NCBI GenBank assembly: GCA_003104975.1
Contig: PQAM01000004.1
Coordinates: 168,015 to 232,014, forward strand
Direction: 5' to 3'
Length of the DNA stretch: 64,000 nucleotides
Origin: Candidatus Methylomirabilota bacterium
GTDB taxonomy: Bacteria > Methylomirabilota > Methylomirabilia > Methylomirabilales > Methylomirabilaceae
Position 1 is the stretch's first letter, and each line of letters starts with the position of its first letter. A program made the position numbers and the translations under genes. Positions 1 through 9,405 of this stretch are shown in pieces. The notes beneath the pieces were generated by a model. It saw only the letters and a program-made list of their open reading frames with translations. It was not told the origin of the DNA and did not search any database.

Positions 1-1
1 C

Positions 2-1309
2 GCTTCGATTGGGGCGTTCTTCGGCACACATGCCCGACGGCCGCTCTCACAGCAGGAGAGAGCAACGGCGCTGCAACTGCTGGAGATGCAGCGGCATGCC
101 CTGCTGATGCAGTCCAGTGACGGCTGGTTCTTCAGCGATATCTCCGATATCGAGGCCGCACAAAACCTCAAACACGCGGCGCGGGCCCTCGACCTCGCCT
201 CTGCCTTTCGGACGGCGCACATAGAGGCGCGGTTCCTGGCCCGACTGCAGGCCGCCAGGAGCAACGTCCCCGCCGAACGCGACGGCCGGCGTATCTGGGA
301 GAGCCGGGTTCGCCCGACGCGGGTCGATCTGACCCGTCCGGCGGCGATCTACGCCATCCGGTCGCTGGCCGCACACCTGCCCGCCCCCTACCGCATATAC
401 ACCTTCGATCTACATCGGTTGGTCCTTGAGCGCCTTCCCTCCATCAATGGGATGGCAGTTGCCGGCGGCGTCGCGGTCTCTTCGTCCCTTACCCTCGAGC
501 GGAAGGAGTTCGGATTTGTCCTGAAGTGGTCGGATGCCGATGGAATAGACGGCTATCTGTTTCCATGGAGGGGACCGGACGATCTTTACCGATGGCAGGA
601 GATATGTGCGGGTCAGACCGATGGGGGGTCGTTGTCGAGCGACACGCAGGCGACGCCGATTACGTTGCAGGCGCTTTCCTCGGACGAGTGTCAAGAGATC
701 CTCATGACGCTCTATCGCGAGTGGGAGGCACTCCGCAAACGCTATGATGAGCTGGCGGCCCACTCTCGAGGGTTACTCCGCGCCTTTTTCGATGCAGGAC
801 TCGCTCCGCCCCAGGCGCTGAGGGCCCCGGCTGAGTTCACTCTAACCCGCAACCTGGAGGAGGCGCTACAGCAATGGCTCTCCGACGGCGGGGCCGGCCT
901 CTTTCGCAGTCTGCTGCTGCTGGCCGACGATGCCAGGCGGCTGAACCTGCCGCAGCAGCAGGGCGTTCAGGATCTGCTCTCCAGGACATTCACGATACGG
1001 CTGGATCGACTCCGCACACATCCCGACCCGGATAGCCTGCGGGAGGTCCAGGAGGTGCTCGACCTCACCGACCGGCTGGGCTACACTATCGATCAACCGG
1101 AATCTGTCGTCCTGATGCACGAACTCCTCATACACGATGTGGCGCCGCTGGTTGAGCGGGTCGTCCGAACCGAGTCTACGGAGGAGTGCGATCTGGTCTC
1201 GGCCATCCTTCGTCTCTGCGACCGGTTCGGATTATCGACAGAAGGGTTTCGACAGCGCCTTCATCCGATTGAGGAACGACTGGCGGCCGATCCCGGCCTG
1301 TGGCCGTAA
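2..1309 (+). CDS. DUF3536 / GH57-type protein, C-terminal part (5' end outside window)
   Basis: The reading frame is open from base 2 with no start, so the gene enters from outside the window. The fragment is about 435 residues. The segment near residue 40 (HALLM-SSDGWFFSDIS-IE) resembles the conserved core of DUF3536 proteins, which are usually joined to an N-terminal glycoside hydrolase family 57 barrel; that barrel is not visible here. The C-terminal 200 residues are rich in Leu, Arg and Glu and probably helical. The family is thought to act in cytoplasmic alpha-glucan metabolism, but substrate cannot be inferred. The TAA stop is followed within 3 nt by a heptamer array. The family call is from memory of the motif. 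Confidence 0.7.
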   Translation, partial: ASIGAFFGTHARRPLSQQERATALQLLEMQRHALLMQSSDGWFFSDISDIEAAQNLKHAARALDLASAFRTAHIEARFLARLQAARSNVPAERDGRRIWESRVRPTRVDLTRPAAIYAIRSLAAHLPAPYRIYTFDLHRLVLERLPSINGMAVAGGVAVSSSLTLERKEFGFVLKWSDADGIDGYLFPWRGPDDLYRWQEICAGQTDGGSLSSDTQATPITLQALSSDECQEILMTLYREWEALRKRYDELAAHSRGLLRAFFDAGLAPPQALRAPAEFTLTRNLEEALQQWLSDGGAGLFRSLLLLADDARRLNLPQQQGVQDLLSRTFTIRLDRLRTHPDPDSLREVQEVLDLTDRLGYTIDQPESVVLMHELLIHDVAPLVERVVRTESTEECDLVSAILRLCDRFGLSTEGFRQRLHPIEERLAADPGLWP

Positions 1310-1311
1310 AG

Positions 1312-1345
1312 GCAGTAGTCAGTTTTTAGTGGTCAGTTTACCGTG
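1312..1345. repeat. Degenerate heptamer array
   Basis: Reads as consecutive 7-nt units AGTAGTC/AGTTTTT/AGTGGTC/AGTTTAC directly after the upstream stop codon. It belongs to a class of 7-nt-periodic arrays seen at many gene ends in this window. Confidence 0.6.
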
Positions 1346-1372
1346 AACGCGAACAGCTAAAAAAGGAGTTGT

Positions 1373-2716
1373 ATGATAGAAGGCTTAGGCGGCGGCACGC
1401 TCGTACTCGAGACACTGTTCATCTTCGTGTTGATCCTGATTAACGGGTTCTTTGCCGGCTCTGAGGTTGCGGTGATCTCGCTGCGTCGCAGCCGGGTGCA
1501 GGAACTTGTAGAGGCGGGGGACGGCCGGGCATCGGCGGTTCAGCGGCTGAAGGATGACCCGGATCGGTTCCTGGCCACGATCCAGATCGGGATCAATTTC
1601 GTCAGCACGCTCGCGTCCGCTATCGGCGGGGCGCTGGCGGTGCGCGTCATTCGGCCCCTGCTCGATCGCCTGCCAGGCGACGGCCTGGGGGTGGCGGGTG
1701 AGCTGGTCGCGCTCGGGATCGTCGTTGTCGTCATCACCTATCTCACCATCGTCTTCGGCGAACTGGTCCCTAAATCGCTCGGCCTGCGTTATGCCGAACA
1801 GGTGGCCCTTGCGCTCGCCGGACCCCATGAGACCCTGGCCCGCTGGTTCTCATTGATCGGCCGTCCGCTCACCGCATCCAGCCGACTCATCCTGTCGATC
1901 TTCCGCGCTGCCCCCCAGGGAACGACTGGGTTTGTCAGCGAGGAGGAGATCAAACTGATGGTTCAGGAGGGAAAGGAAAAGGGGATCTTCGACCAGACCG
2001 AGCAGGAGTTGATCCACAGCGTCTTCGAATTTACGGAAACCTCGGTCAAGGAGGTCATGATCCCTCGCCCCCAGATCGATGCCATCGAACTGGATACCCC
2101 ACTGGAAGAGGCGCTGCAACACATCGTCGACACCGGCTACTCCCGGTATCCGGTCTACCGCAAGAGTCTCGACGATATCTGCGGCGTCCTCTACTACAAG
2201 GACCTGCTGCGCCTGCAGTTGGAGCATCGACAGGCCCCGCTCCAGACGATGATCCACCCTGCCTTCTTTGTTCCGGAAACGATGCAGGTCAGTCAGCTTC
2301 TGAAGGAGCTTCAGCGGCGGCATACGTCGATGGCGATCGTGGTCGATGAGCATGGCGGTGTGGATGGATTGGTGACGATCGAAGACCTGATCGAGGAGAT
2401 CGTGGGCGAGATTCATGATGAATACGAACCGGCCGAAAGGTCTGTGGAACGGCTGAAGGACGGCTCGCTCATCGTCGACGCCTCGCTCAGCATCAAAGAC
2501 CTGCGCGACGAGCATGAACTACCGTTCCCCGAATCACCGGAGTATGAGACGCTGGCGGGCTTCATGCTGACTCAACTTCAGCGGGTGCCGAAGGGCGGCG
2601 ACAACATCACCTATCAGGGCAAGAAACTGACGATCGTCGATATGGAGGGCCGGCGGATCGCCCGAATCAAGATCGAAGAGCTGCCGGCCGTACATCATAC
2701 AGAGGGCGGCGCATGA
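1373..2716 (+). CDS. CNNM/CorC-type membrane protein (hemolysin family)
   Basis: 447 residues. The N-terminal 200 residues form a DUF21 (CNNM) transmembrane domain with hydrophobic segments near residues 8-30, 60-80 and 115-145. This is followed by a pair of CBS domains (about 215-335, containing IPRPQIDAIEL and DEHGGVDGLVTIEDL) and a C-terminal CorC/HlyC domain (about 350-435). This order is diagnostic for the family, which acts in the inner membrane in Mg2+/Co2+ homeostasis or efflux; the older haemolysin name is misleading. ATG follows an AAAGGAG ribosome site. It overlaps the next gene by ATGA, so the two are probably translationally coupled. Confidence 0.9.
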   Translation: MIEGLGGGTLVLETLFIFVLILINGFFAGSEVAVISLRRSRVQELVEAGDGRASAVQRLKDDPDRFLATIQIGINFVSTLASAIGGALAVRVIRPLLDRLPGDGLGVAGELVALGIVVVVITYLTIVFGELVPKSLGLRYAEQVALALAGPHETLARWFSLIGRPLTASSRLILSIFRAAPQGTTGFVSEEEIKLMVQEGKEKGIFDQTEQELIHSVFEFTETSVKEVMIPRPQIDAIELDTPLEEALQHIVDTGYSRYPVYRKSLDDICGVLYYKDLLRLQLEHRQAPLQTMIHPAFFVPETMQVSQLLKELQRRHTSMAIVVDEHGGVDGLVTIEDLIEEIVGEIHDEYEPAERSVERLKDGSLIVDASLSIKDLRDEHELPFPESPEYETLAGFMLTQLQRVPKGGDNITYQGKKLTIVDMEGRRIARIKIEELPAVHHTEGGA

Positions 2717-3012
2717 ATCAGTTCTCTCTCATCGGTTTCCTCTTGCTCGCGATGATCGTCGCCATCTTTTCCATTCAAAACTCCGGCGAGGCGATCGTCA
2801 CATTCGGCTGGTGGCAGTTTCAGAGCTCGTTGGTGGTCGTAATCCTGATCTCAACCGCCCTCGGCGCGATCATGGCACTCATCCTGAACCTCCCAGGGAC
2901 TCTCCGGCTACGCATACGGATACGGCACCAGGCGCAGCGGATCGCCGAGCTCGAACAGCGCCTTCAGGAACGTGACACCCAACGCCCCCAGGATCGATTG
3001 GAATCCCATTAA
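2713..3012 (+). CDS. LapA domain (DUF1049) membrane protein
   Basis: 99 residues. There are two hydrophobic helices (about 5-20 and 40-62) with the typical N-terminal motif FSIQNSGEAIVTFGWW, then a basic stretch and a short coiled-coil-like tail (AQRIAELEQRLQERD). This matches LapA/DUF1049 inner-membrane proteins, which in enterobacteria cooperate with LapB in regulating LPS synthesis. Whether that role holds here is unknown. Start ATG overlaps the stop of the CNNM gene (ATGA). Confidence 0.8.
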   Translation: MNQFSLIGFLLLAMIVAIFSIQNSGEAIVTFGWWQFQSSLVVVILISTALGAIMALILNLPGTLRLRIRIRHQAQRIAELEQRLQERDTQRPQDRLESH

Positions 3013-3108
3013 ACTGAACAGTAGAAAATAGTACGCGGTTTGGTGTAGAATACACATAATGAAATTGTTGGCAGTAGCAATCTGTGTAATTGCTGAAGGA
3101 GGGGTTGC

Positions 3109-3888
3109 ATGGTGAAACACCTGATGTCGGTATGTTGTGCGATGCTTTTGCTCGTGGCCTGGACGTCTCAGGCTCGCGCCCACGGCGGTGAGGGGATGGG
3201 CGGCATGGACAAAATGGACGCGTGTGTCCAAAAGAAGGGCCACTACACGGTGCACTTTTCGGCCTACCAGCAACAGTACGGCGAAGCGGCGCTCGGCATG
3301 CTGCAGGAAGTCGGGTCCGAGGGACTGAAGCGGGAATTCCAGTCGTATTGCGAAGCGGTTCCGAAGACGGGTAAGATGGCGATTACCTTTGACCTGCTCA
3401 ATGAGGAGATGCGGGAGTTGCCGATCTCCGTCCAGATCGTAGAAGCCAACGAAGAGCCGGGTAAAACTCACGGCGAGGGTCACGGCGACCATTCCCACGC
3501 TATCATCTCGCTGCCGCCGGCGGTGTACCGGGATGGATCGGTCAGAGTTGTTGCCGATATTCCGACATCCGGTCATTATAAGGCCATTATGAAGCTGGAA
3601 GGTGTCGGGCCGGGAATTGCCCATAAGCCCCATACCGCCTCTGACCCGGGAGAGTGGGACCTGGTCAAACACAGCCACGGCAGTGGCGGCGATCCGACAC
3701 AAGCGGAAATTCAGGCTGTTGATCCGACGTTCACTATGCCCTTTACGGTCGGCCTTCAGACACAGGCGGCCGGTTCTTCATTTTTGTCCAAGGTCGGGCT
3801 CCAGGTGGTCGGTATCGTGTTTGGCCTGACCGTTCTTGTCGGCGGCCTGATATTCTTCAGGAACGGCAAGCAGAAGAAGGCGGCCTGA
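3109..3888 (+). CDS. His-rich exported protein with C-terminal membrane anchor
   Basis: 259 residues, no family recognised. Residues 1-24 form a signal peptide ending in ARA before HGGEG. A His/Gly/Met-rich segment follows, with a second His-rich loop near residue 120 (HGEGHGDHSHA) and a third near 185 (KHSHGSGG). The segment LPISVQIVE ... VRVVADIPTSGHYKAIM suggests a beta-sandwich. A single helix near 227-250 followed by RNGKQKKAA would anchor it in the inner membrane with the bulk in the periplasm. The clustered His, two lone Cys and Met residues suggest binding of a soft or borderline metal; this is inference. ATG is preceded by AAGGAGG. Confidence 0.75.
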   Translation: MVKHLMSVCCAMLLLVAWTSQARAHGGEGMGGMDKMDACVQKKGHYTVHFSAYQQQYGEAALGMLQEVGSEGLKREFQSYCEAVPKTGKMAITFDLLNEEMRELPISVQIVEANEEPGKTHGEGHGDHSHAIISLPPAVYRDGSVRVVADIPTSGHYKAIMKLEGVGPGIAHKPHTASDPGEWDLVKHSHGSGGDPTQAEIQAVDPTFTMPFTVGLQTQAAGSSFLSKVGLQVVGIVFGLTVLVGGLIFFRNGKQKKAA

Positions 3889-4010
3889 GGGACGGCCGGA
3901 GTCGTCCGGCTACCCACGTCGTACACGAGCACTTCATTGCGCTCTTGGCGCGGGAACGACCTGTACTCCGTGCCGAGACGATGTTCCTCTGTCGCTGGTC
4001 GCTCCCCATT

Positions 4011-4037
4011 ACAGATACGGCGCCTTACCGTATCTGT
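4011..4037. repeat. Perfect 10-bp inverted repeat between genes
   Basis: ACAGATACGG and CCGTATCTGT are separated by 7 nt. There is no T-run on either strand, so it is not a standard terminator. It lies about 100 nt before the guanine deaminase start, so an operator or mRNA hairpin is possible. The remaining 3889-4140 stretch shows nothing else. Confidence 0.55.
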
Positions 4038-4140
4038 GGCACAATCTTGCGTCAACCCACACGCAATAGAAAGTGCCGGAGCATCCTGTCTCCGTCATCA
4101 GCATGACCTTCGGCCGGTTAAGGTTGACACGAGCGTACAG

Positions 4141-5472
4141 ATGCAGCCGATAAGACTGTTCCGCGGGTGCATCGTCAATCCGATGGCGGAAGATCGGTAC
4201 GCGGTCCATACCGACGGAGGACTCGTCGTAGACGGGGGCGGCTGTATCCTCGGGGTTGGCGAATATCGTGCACTGCAAGATCACTACCCGCACGCCGTGT
4301 TGGTTGACCGCTCAGGACGCCTGATCCTGCCCGGCTTCATCGATACCCACACCCATCTGCCGCAATATGCCGCCGTCGCGCTGTACGGTAAAGACCTGTT
4401 GGAGTGGCTGAACGCCTATATCTTTCCTTGCGAAAGCCGGTTCACCGCTGAGACAGCCGACATCCTGTGCCCTATCTTCTTCCGTTCGCTCCTCGCCCAT
4501 GGCGTGACAACCGCCGCCGTCTATTGCTCAATCCAAAAGGCCGGTGTCGACATGGCCTTTCGGTGGGCGGAGCAGACAGGCATCAGAGCGATCATCGGAA
4601 AGGTGATGATGGACCGGAACGCCCCGGACTACCTCCTGGAAAATACCTCGGAGTCGCTTCAGGCCGGCGAGGAGTTGTGCCGAAGGTGGCACGGCGCGGC
4701 CGATGGACGATTACTCTATGCCTTCACCCCAAGATTTGCGCCAATGTGCAGTCGGGCGCTCATGAAGGGTGTGAGCGACCTCGCAGGTCGGTACGGCGCG
4801 TACATTCAGACCCATTTAGCCGAAAGTCCTGCAGAGGTACAGTGGGTGAGGGAACTGTTCCCAGAGGCGTACAGCTACACCGATGTCTACCTCCGATCCG
4901 GCCTCCTGGGACCGAAAACTCTACTGGCCCACGCCATCTATGTCGGCCGGGATGAGCGGCGCCTGCTTGCACAGACGCAGAGCCGTTTGGCCCACTGCCC
5001 TACCTCAAACCTCTTCCTCAAGAGCGGACTCATGCCGTTGCGCGAACTGCTGGATATGGGGCTGCATATCGGTTTAGGATCGGATGCAGGGGGTGGGCCG
5101 ACCCTTGCACCATTTGAAATCATGCGTACGACGATATATACGCACACCGCCCGCAGGTTTTTCCCTGGCTCCGGCGGCGGAGAGATCTTCCCTTCAACTG
5201 TCTTGTACATGGCGACGCTCGGAGGCGCCCGGGCCTTAGGACTCGACGACAAGATCGGCAGCCTTGCGCATGGCAAAGAGGCGGACTTCATCGTCGTGAA
5301 CCCGCAGAGACTCAGCCCCTTGGCGTCGGAAACCGGACTGAACATCGCGCCTGACACGCTGCTTTCGCGCATGATCTTTCGTGGAGATGACCGCATCGTC
5401 GAACAGGCCTACGTGCGCGGCGCCCTCTGCTACGACCGCCGGTCCGGCGACACCTGCGAGGGGCAAGGTTGA
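4141..5472 (+). CDS. guaD: Guanine deaminase-type amidohydrolase
   Basis: 443 residues. The TIM-barrel amidohydrolase signature is complete: metal ligands in DTHTHLPQ (near residue 64), the guanine-deaminase-like TPRFAP-CS motif (near 198), QTHLAES (near 222), LAHAIY (near 263) and GLGSDAGGG (near 310). The family hydrolyses guanine to xanthine and ammonia in the cytoplasm, using one Zn2+. An in-frame ATG 204 nt upstream would add a low-quality N-terminus; the start at 4141 gives the usual N-terminus (IRLFRGCIVNP). Other cytosine- or atrazine-type deaminases are the alternative, but the TPRFAP motif favours guanine. Confidence 0.85.
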   Translation: MQPIRLFRGCIVNPMAEDRYAVHTDGGLVVDGGGCILGVGEYRALQDHYPHAVLVDRSGRLILPGFIDTHTHLPQYAAVALYGKDLLEWLNAYIFPCESRFTAETADILCPIFFRSLLAHGVTTAAVYCSIQKAGVDMAFRWAEQTGIRAIIGKVMMDRNAPDYLLENTSESLQAGEELCRRWHGAADGRLLYAFTPRFAPMCSRALMKGVSDLAGRYGAYIQTHLAESPAEVQWVRELFPEAYSYTDVYLRSGLLGPKTLLAHAIYVGRDERRLLAQTQSRLAHCPTSNLFLKSGLMPLRELLDMGLHIGLGSDAGGGPTLAPFEIMRTTIYTHTARRFFPGSGGGEIFPSTVLYMATLGGARALGLDDKIGSLAHGKEADFIVVNPQRLSPLASETGLNIAPDTLLSRMIFRGDDRIVEQAYVRGALCYDRRSGDTCEGQG

Positions 5473-5562
5473 GATCACTTTTCTCGCGGACCCGTCAACA
5501 CTGTCCGCGGCCTATCGCCTGTCGCATCCGGGTGGAAACGCCCATGTTTCCTAGGTTTTTCC

Positions 5563-5592
5563 TTGACAGGTGGGAGGCGATGTTGCTACTGT
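5563..5592 (+). promoter_or_regulatory. Possible sigma70 promoter for glyQS
   Basis: A perfect -35 TTGACA is followed after 18 nt by a weak TACTGT. It lies 111 nt before glyQ. Only the -35 element is convincing. Confidence 0.3.
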
Positions 5593-5703
5593 TCAGCGGG
5601 GTTGGGCTTTTCAAGGAATCCGCCGTATTGTAGGTGATACACTTCTCCCTTTCACTTTCTCAAACGTACACGCATGATCGTGAAGAGTTCGACAGGACAC
5701 GCC

Positions 5704-6582
5704 ATGACGTTCCAGGAGTTGATTCTCGCGCTGCAACGATTCTACGCAGAGCATGGTTGCGTCATTCAGCAGCCGTATGACGTGGAGGTGGGCGCAGGGA
5801 CGATGAATCCGGCGACCTTCCTGCGTGTCCTGGGCCCTGAGCCCTGGAATGTCGCCTATGTCGAGTCGACCCGGCGTCCGGCAGACGGACGATACGGGGA
5901 AAACCCGAATCGCCTCCAGCATTACTACCAATACCAGGTCATTCTGAAGCCGTCTCCGGACGACGTTCAGGAGATCTACCTGGAGAGCCTCCGGAGTCTG
6001 GGCATCGATCCGCTCAAACACGACATCCGTTTCGTGGAGGATGACTGGGAGTCGCCGACCCTCGGCGCCTGGGGTCTGGGCTGGGAGGTGTGGTTGGACG
6101 GCCTGGAGATTACGCAGTTCACCTACTTCCAACAAGCCGGGGGTATCGACCTGAAACCGATCTCTGCGGAACTGACCTACGGAATCGAACGGATTGCCAT
6201 GTTCCTGCAGGGGGTCGACAACGTCTACGATTTGACGTGGGTCAAGGGCGTCACCTACGGTGACATCCATCACAAGGGCGAGGTTGAATGGTCGGTCCAC
6301 AATTTCGAGGAGGCCGATGTGGCGCTCCAGTGTGAACTGTTTGACAAGTACGAGCAGGAGGGACTCCGCCTGATCGACAAGGGGTTGATCCTGCCGGCCT
6401 ACGATTACTGTCTCAAGTCCTCCCATACGTTCAACCTGTTGGACGCCAGGGGGGCCATCGGTGTCACCGAGCGAACCGGCTTTATCGGTCGCGTCCGTAA
6501 CCTCGCCCGCCGCTGCGCCGAGGCCTATGTGAAGCAGCGTGAAGAGGCGGGTTACCCGCTTCTCAAGGCATGGCCGTCATAA
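5704..6582 (+). CDS. glyQ: Glycine--tRNA ligase, alpha subunit
   Basis: 292 residues, the usual length for the alpha chain of the bacterial alpha2beta2 glycyl-tRNA synthetase (class II). It starts with the conserved [19 protein letters not shown] and contains [36 protein letters not shown] and YFQQAGG, all typical. An ATG 30 nt upstream would add ten non-conserved residues, so 5704 is chosen. It carries the catalytic site charging tRNA-Gly and needs GlyS, which follows 24 nt downstream. Confidence 0.97.
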   Translation: MTFQELILALQRFYAEHGCVIQQPYDVEVGAGTMNPATFLRVLGPEPWNVAYVESTRRPADGRYGENPNRLQHYYQYQVILKPSPDDVQEIYLESLRSLGIDPLKHDIRFVEDDWESPTLGAWGLGWEVWLDGLEITQFTYFQQAGGIDLKPISAELTYGIERIAMFLQGVDNVYDLTWVKGVTYGDIHHKGEVEWSVHNFEEADVALQCELFDKYEQEGLRLIDKGLILPAYDYCLKSSHTFNLLDARGAIGVTERTGFIGRVRNLARRCAEAYVKQREEAGYPLLKAWPS

Positions 6583-6606
6583 CAGCATCGCACGCACGCA
6601 TCTATC

Positions 6607-8676
6607 ATGACCCAAGAACTGTTGTTTGAAATCGGCATCGAAGAGATCCCCTCCGGCTACCTGATGCCGGCCCTGAAGGATCTGGAGGCGCAGGCGCGTC
6701 GTCTGTTCGAAGAACAGCGTATCGCGTTTAAGGACGTGCGTACGTTCGGGACGCCGCGTCGCCTGGTCTTATATGTTGAGCGGCTGGAGCAGAACCAGGG
6801 TGACCTGGTGCGCGAGGTCGTCGGACCGGCCAGGGCGGCGGCATTCGATCCGGAGGGCCGTCCGACCAAGGCGGCACTCGGCTTCGCCAGGGCGCAGGGG
6901 GTCCCGGTCGAAAACCTCTACGTGAAGACCCTCGACCGGGGCGAGTATGTCGTTGCGACGATTGTGGAGCGGGGCATGCGTCTGGAGGAGTTGCTGCCGG
7001 TTGCCCTCCCCCGCCTGATCACGTCCCTCTCCTTTCCCAAGTCGATGCGATGGGGACAGGGTACGTTCCGGTTTGTCCGTCCCATCCGGTGGCTCGTGGC
7101 GCTGCACGGCGGTCGGGTGATCCCCTTCGACATTGACGGAATCACAAGCGGCAATAAGACGTTCGGTCACCGGTTCCTGAGCCGCGGCCAGGTGCGCGTT
7201 CGAAGCTTCCAGGATTATATCGAGAAACTGGAGGAACGGTATGTCGTGGTGAACCAGCACCACCGTCGGGAATTGGTCATGCGGCTGGCGGTCGATGCCG
7301 CCGCCACGGTCGGCGGTAAACCGGTCTTCGACGACGACCTGGTGGAGACGGTAGCCGGTCTGGTCGAGTATCCGACCGTCGTCTGCGGGCGTTTTGAGCG
7401 GGAGTATCTCAGCCTGCCGCGCGACGTGATCATGACCCCTATGCGAAAATACCAACGGTATTTTCCGGTGACCGATGAGGCCGGCACGCTCCTCCCCTAT
7501 TTCGTGGCGATCTCCAACATGAAGGCGAAGGATATGGACCTGATCCGCGCCGGCAATGAGCGGGTCCTACGGGCGCGGCTGAAGGACGCCGCCTTCTTTT
7601 TCGAAGAGGATCGCAGGCTCCAACTCCACCAGCGGATTCCTCACCTGAAAGGGATCACGTTTCAGGAGCGACTCGGCACGATGTCCGATAAGGTCGAGCG
7701 GCTTACGCAGCTTACCGCCCACCTGGCCGAACAGGTCGCCCCGCACCTGGTCCGGGATGCCTGTCGGGCGGCACAGCTCTGCAAGGCCGACCTCGTCACC
7801 ACGATGGTCAAGGAGTTTCCTACCCTGCAAGGGGTCATGGGACGCGAATACGCGCAGCTCTCCGGAGAGTCTGCCATCGTCGCTCAGGCGATCGAAGAGC
7901 ACTACCTGCCTCGCTTTTCCGGCGACAGGCTGCCGGAGAGTCTGGTGGGCGCACTGGTGGGGCTGGCGGACCGGCTCGATACCATCTGCGGCTGTTTCGG
8001 GATCGGTCTGATACCGAGCGGCTCAGAGGATCCGTACGCCCTCCGCCGGCACGGGCAGGGGATCGTGCAGATCCTGCTCAATGCAGGCGTCGATCTACCG
8101 CTCTCGCAGCCGATCGGTAAGAGCCTGGAACTGTTCGGCGACCGATTGGCGCTACCCCGTGAACGGGTTGCCCGGGAGGTCATGGAGTTTCTGTCGGCCA
8201 GACTGCAGGCGGTCCTGATGGAACGGGGGGTCCCCGGTGATCTCGTCGAGGCCGCCCTTTCTGTTGATGCCGAGCGGGTCGCCGACGCCGGCAAACGCGC
8301 CGAGGCCCTGGCCGCCTTCAGGCGGGAGTCCGATTTTGCCGAACTGGCCGTCACCTTCAAACGGGTGATCCGAATCCTGCCCAAGGGCTTCTCGAAGCCG
8401 GTCGATCCGCAGCGGTTCGTAAGCAGTGCAGAGCGGGCGCTGCATGGTGAGGCGACTACGCTGCGGGCTGAGACGGCGCACCTGATACAGGCCGGCGACT
8501 ACGTGCGGGCCCTGCAACTCATCGCTGCGATTCGTCCCATTGTGGATATGTTCTTTGAAGAGGTCCTGGTGATGGCGGACGATCGAGACCTACAGGACAA
8601 CCGTCTGGCCATCCTGAAGGAGGTTGCCGATCTGTTTTGCGGGATCGCAAATTTCAGCAAGGTCACGGCGGCGTGA
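6607..8676 (+). CDS. glyS: Glycine--tRNA ligase, beta subunit
   Basis: 689 residues, full length for GlyS. It begins LLFEIGIEEIPSGYL-PAL and contains the conserved LPKSMRWG-like segment (FPKSMRWGQGTFRFVRP), TPMRKYQRYFPV, and the HD-domain region with CKADL-T-MVKEFP-LQG-MGREYA. The C-terminus has the DALR-like anticodon-binding segment ending FEEVLVMADD...NRLA-L. It acts with GlyQ in the cytoplasm and is probably in the same transcript. No interruption is seen. Confidence 0.97.
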   Translation: MTQELLFEIGIEEIPSGYLMPALKDLEAQARRLFEEQRIAFKDVRTFGTPRRLVLYVERLEQNQGDLVREVVGPARAAAFDPEGRPTKAALGFARAQGVPVENLYVKTLDRGEYVVATIVERGMRLEELLPVALPRLITSLSFPKSMRWGQGTFRFVRPIRWLVALHGGRVIPFDIDGITSGNKTFGHRFLSRGQVRVRSFQDYIEKLEERYVVVNQHHRRELVMRLAVDAAATVGGKPVFDDDLVETVAGLVEYPTVVCGRFEREYLSLPRDVIMTPMRKYQRYFPVTDEAGTLLPYFVAISNMKAKDMDLIRAGNERVLRARLKDAAFFFEEDRRLQLHQRIPHLKGITFQERLGTMSDKVERLTQLTAHLAEQVAPHLVRDACRAAQLCKADLVTTMVKEFPTLQGVMGREYAQLSGESAIVAQAIEEHYLPRFSGDRLPESLVGALVGLADRLDTICGCFGIGLIPSGSEDPYALRRHGQGIVQILLNAGVDLPLSQPIGKSLELFGDRLALPRERVAREVMEFLSARLQAVLMERGVPGDLVEAALSVDAERVADAGKRAEALAAFRRESDFAELAVTFKRVIRILPKGFSKPVDPQRFVSSAERALHGEATTLRAETAHLIQAGDYVRALQLIAAIRPIVDMFFEEVLVMADDRDLQDNRLAILKEVADLFCGIANFSKVTAA

Positions 8677-8749
8677 TCTTGCAGCAGTGAGCCGTCAGCA
8701 CACAACCTATTGCTGAGGGCCGAGCGGCGATCATGCGTGAGGGGTAGTC

Positions 8750-9400
8750 ATGGACGCGGAGATCTTGGAACGGATCAACCGGGGTATCATCCTCCGGACC
8801 GGAGCGTATCTGACCAACGATCACTTCGTGTTACCCTCAGGGCGTCATGCCCACGAGTATGTGGAGAAGGCATTGGCCACGACCGAACCGGCCTTTACGG
8901 AAGGGCTGGGAGACGTCATCGCAAAACATTTTGCGGACGAACCGATCGATCTGGTCCTGACCACCGGCTATGGAGCCGCCCTGCTGGGCCATTGCGTCGC
9001 GCGCGCCCATCCGCTGCGACCTCGCTTTATCTATGCCAACAAGCAACGGACCGACTCGGGCAGCACCCAGGTCGTATTGCCGAGAGAGTTCCGACAGTAT
9101 TTTGTCGGCGGTCCCAGGGTACTGATCGTCGAAGACATCGTGACCACCGGCGAGACGGTCAAGGGGCTGATTAAATTGGTCAAATCGCTTGGCGGTACGG
9201 TGGTCGGGATCGGGACGCTGTGGCGGCGCATCCGAAAGGTGAACTTCAAGTTCCCATTTTTCACGCTGGTCGATCGGGAATTCCCGACATATACCCCGAA
9301 GGACTGCCCGATGTGTCGAAGGGGAATACCGATCAATCAAGAATTTCTACCGGCGCCTGGACCACAGAAACCGCGCCGAGTGAGAACCGGTGCCAACTGA
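8750..9400 (+). CDS. pyrE: Orotate phosphoribosyltransferase-like protein
   Basis: 216 residues. A type I phosphoribosyltransferase fold is indicated by the PRPP loop VLIVEDIVTTGETVKG (about residues 124-139) and by VLTTGYGAALLGHCVA earlier. The N-terminus LRTGAYLTNDHFVLPSGRHAHEYV matches the orotate PRTase substrate region. It would convert orotate and PRPP to OMP in pyrimidine synthesis. The C-terminus carries an unusual extension with a CPMC motif (about residue 190) and a basic tail. No other pyr gene is near, so a related phosphoribosyltransferase role cannot be excluded. Confidence 0.8.
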   Translation: MDAEILERINRGIILRTGAYLTNDHFVLPSGRHAHEYVEKALATTEPAFTEGLGDVIAKHFADEPIDLVLTTGYGAALLGHCVARAHPLRPRFIYANKQRTDSGSTQVVLPREFRQYFVGGPRVLIVEDIVTTGETVKGLIKLVKSLGGTVVGIGTLWRRIRKVNFKFPFFTLVDREFPTYTPKDCPMCRRGIPINQEFLPAPGPQKPRRVRTGAN

Positions 9401-9405
9401 CGGTC

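Noticed and set aside
3937..4140. Longer N-terminus of guanine deaminase
   Set aside because: The 68 extra residues are not family-like and contain the inverted repeat DNA; the internal ATG gives the normal protein start.
4124..4147. TTGACA upstream of guanine deaminase as its promoter
   Set aside because: The matching -10 would fall beyond the start codon at 4141.
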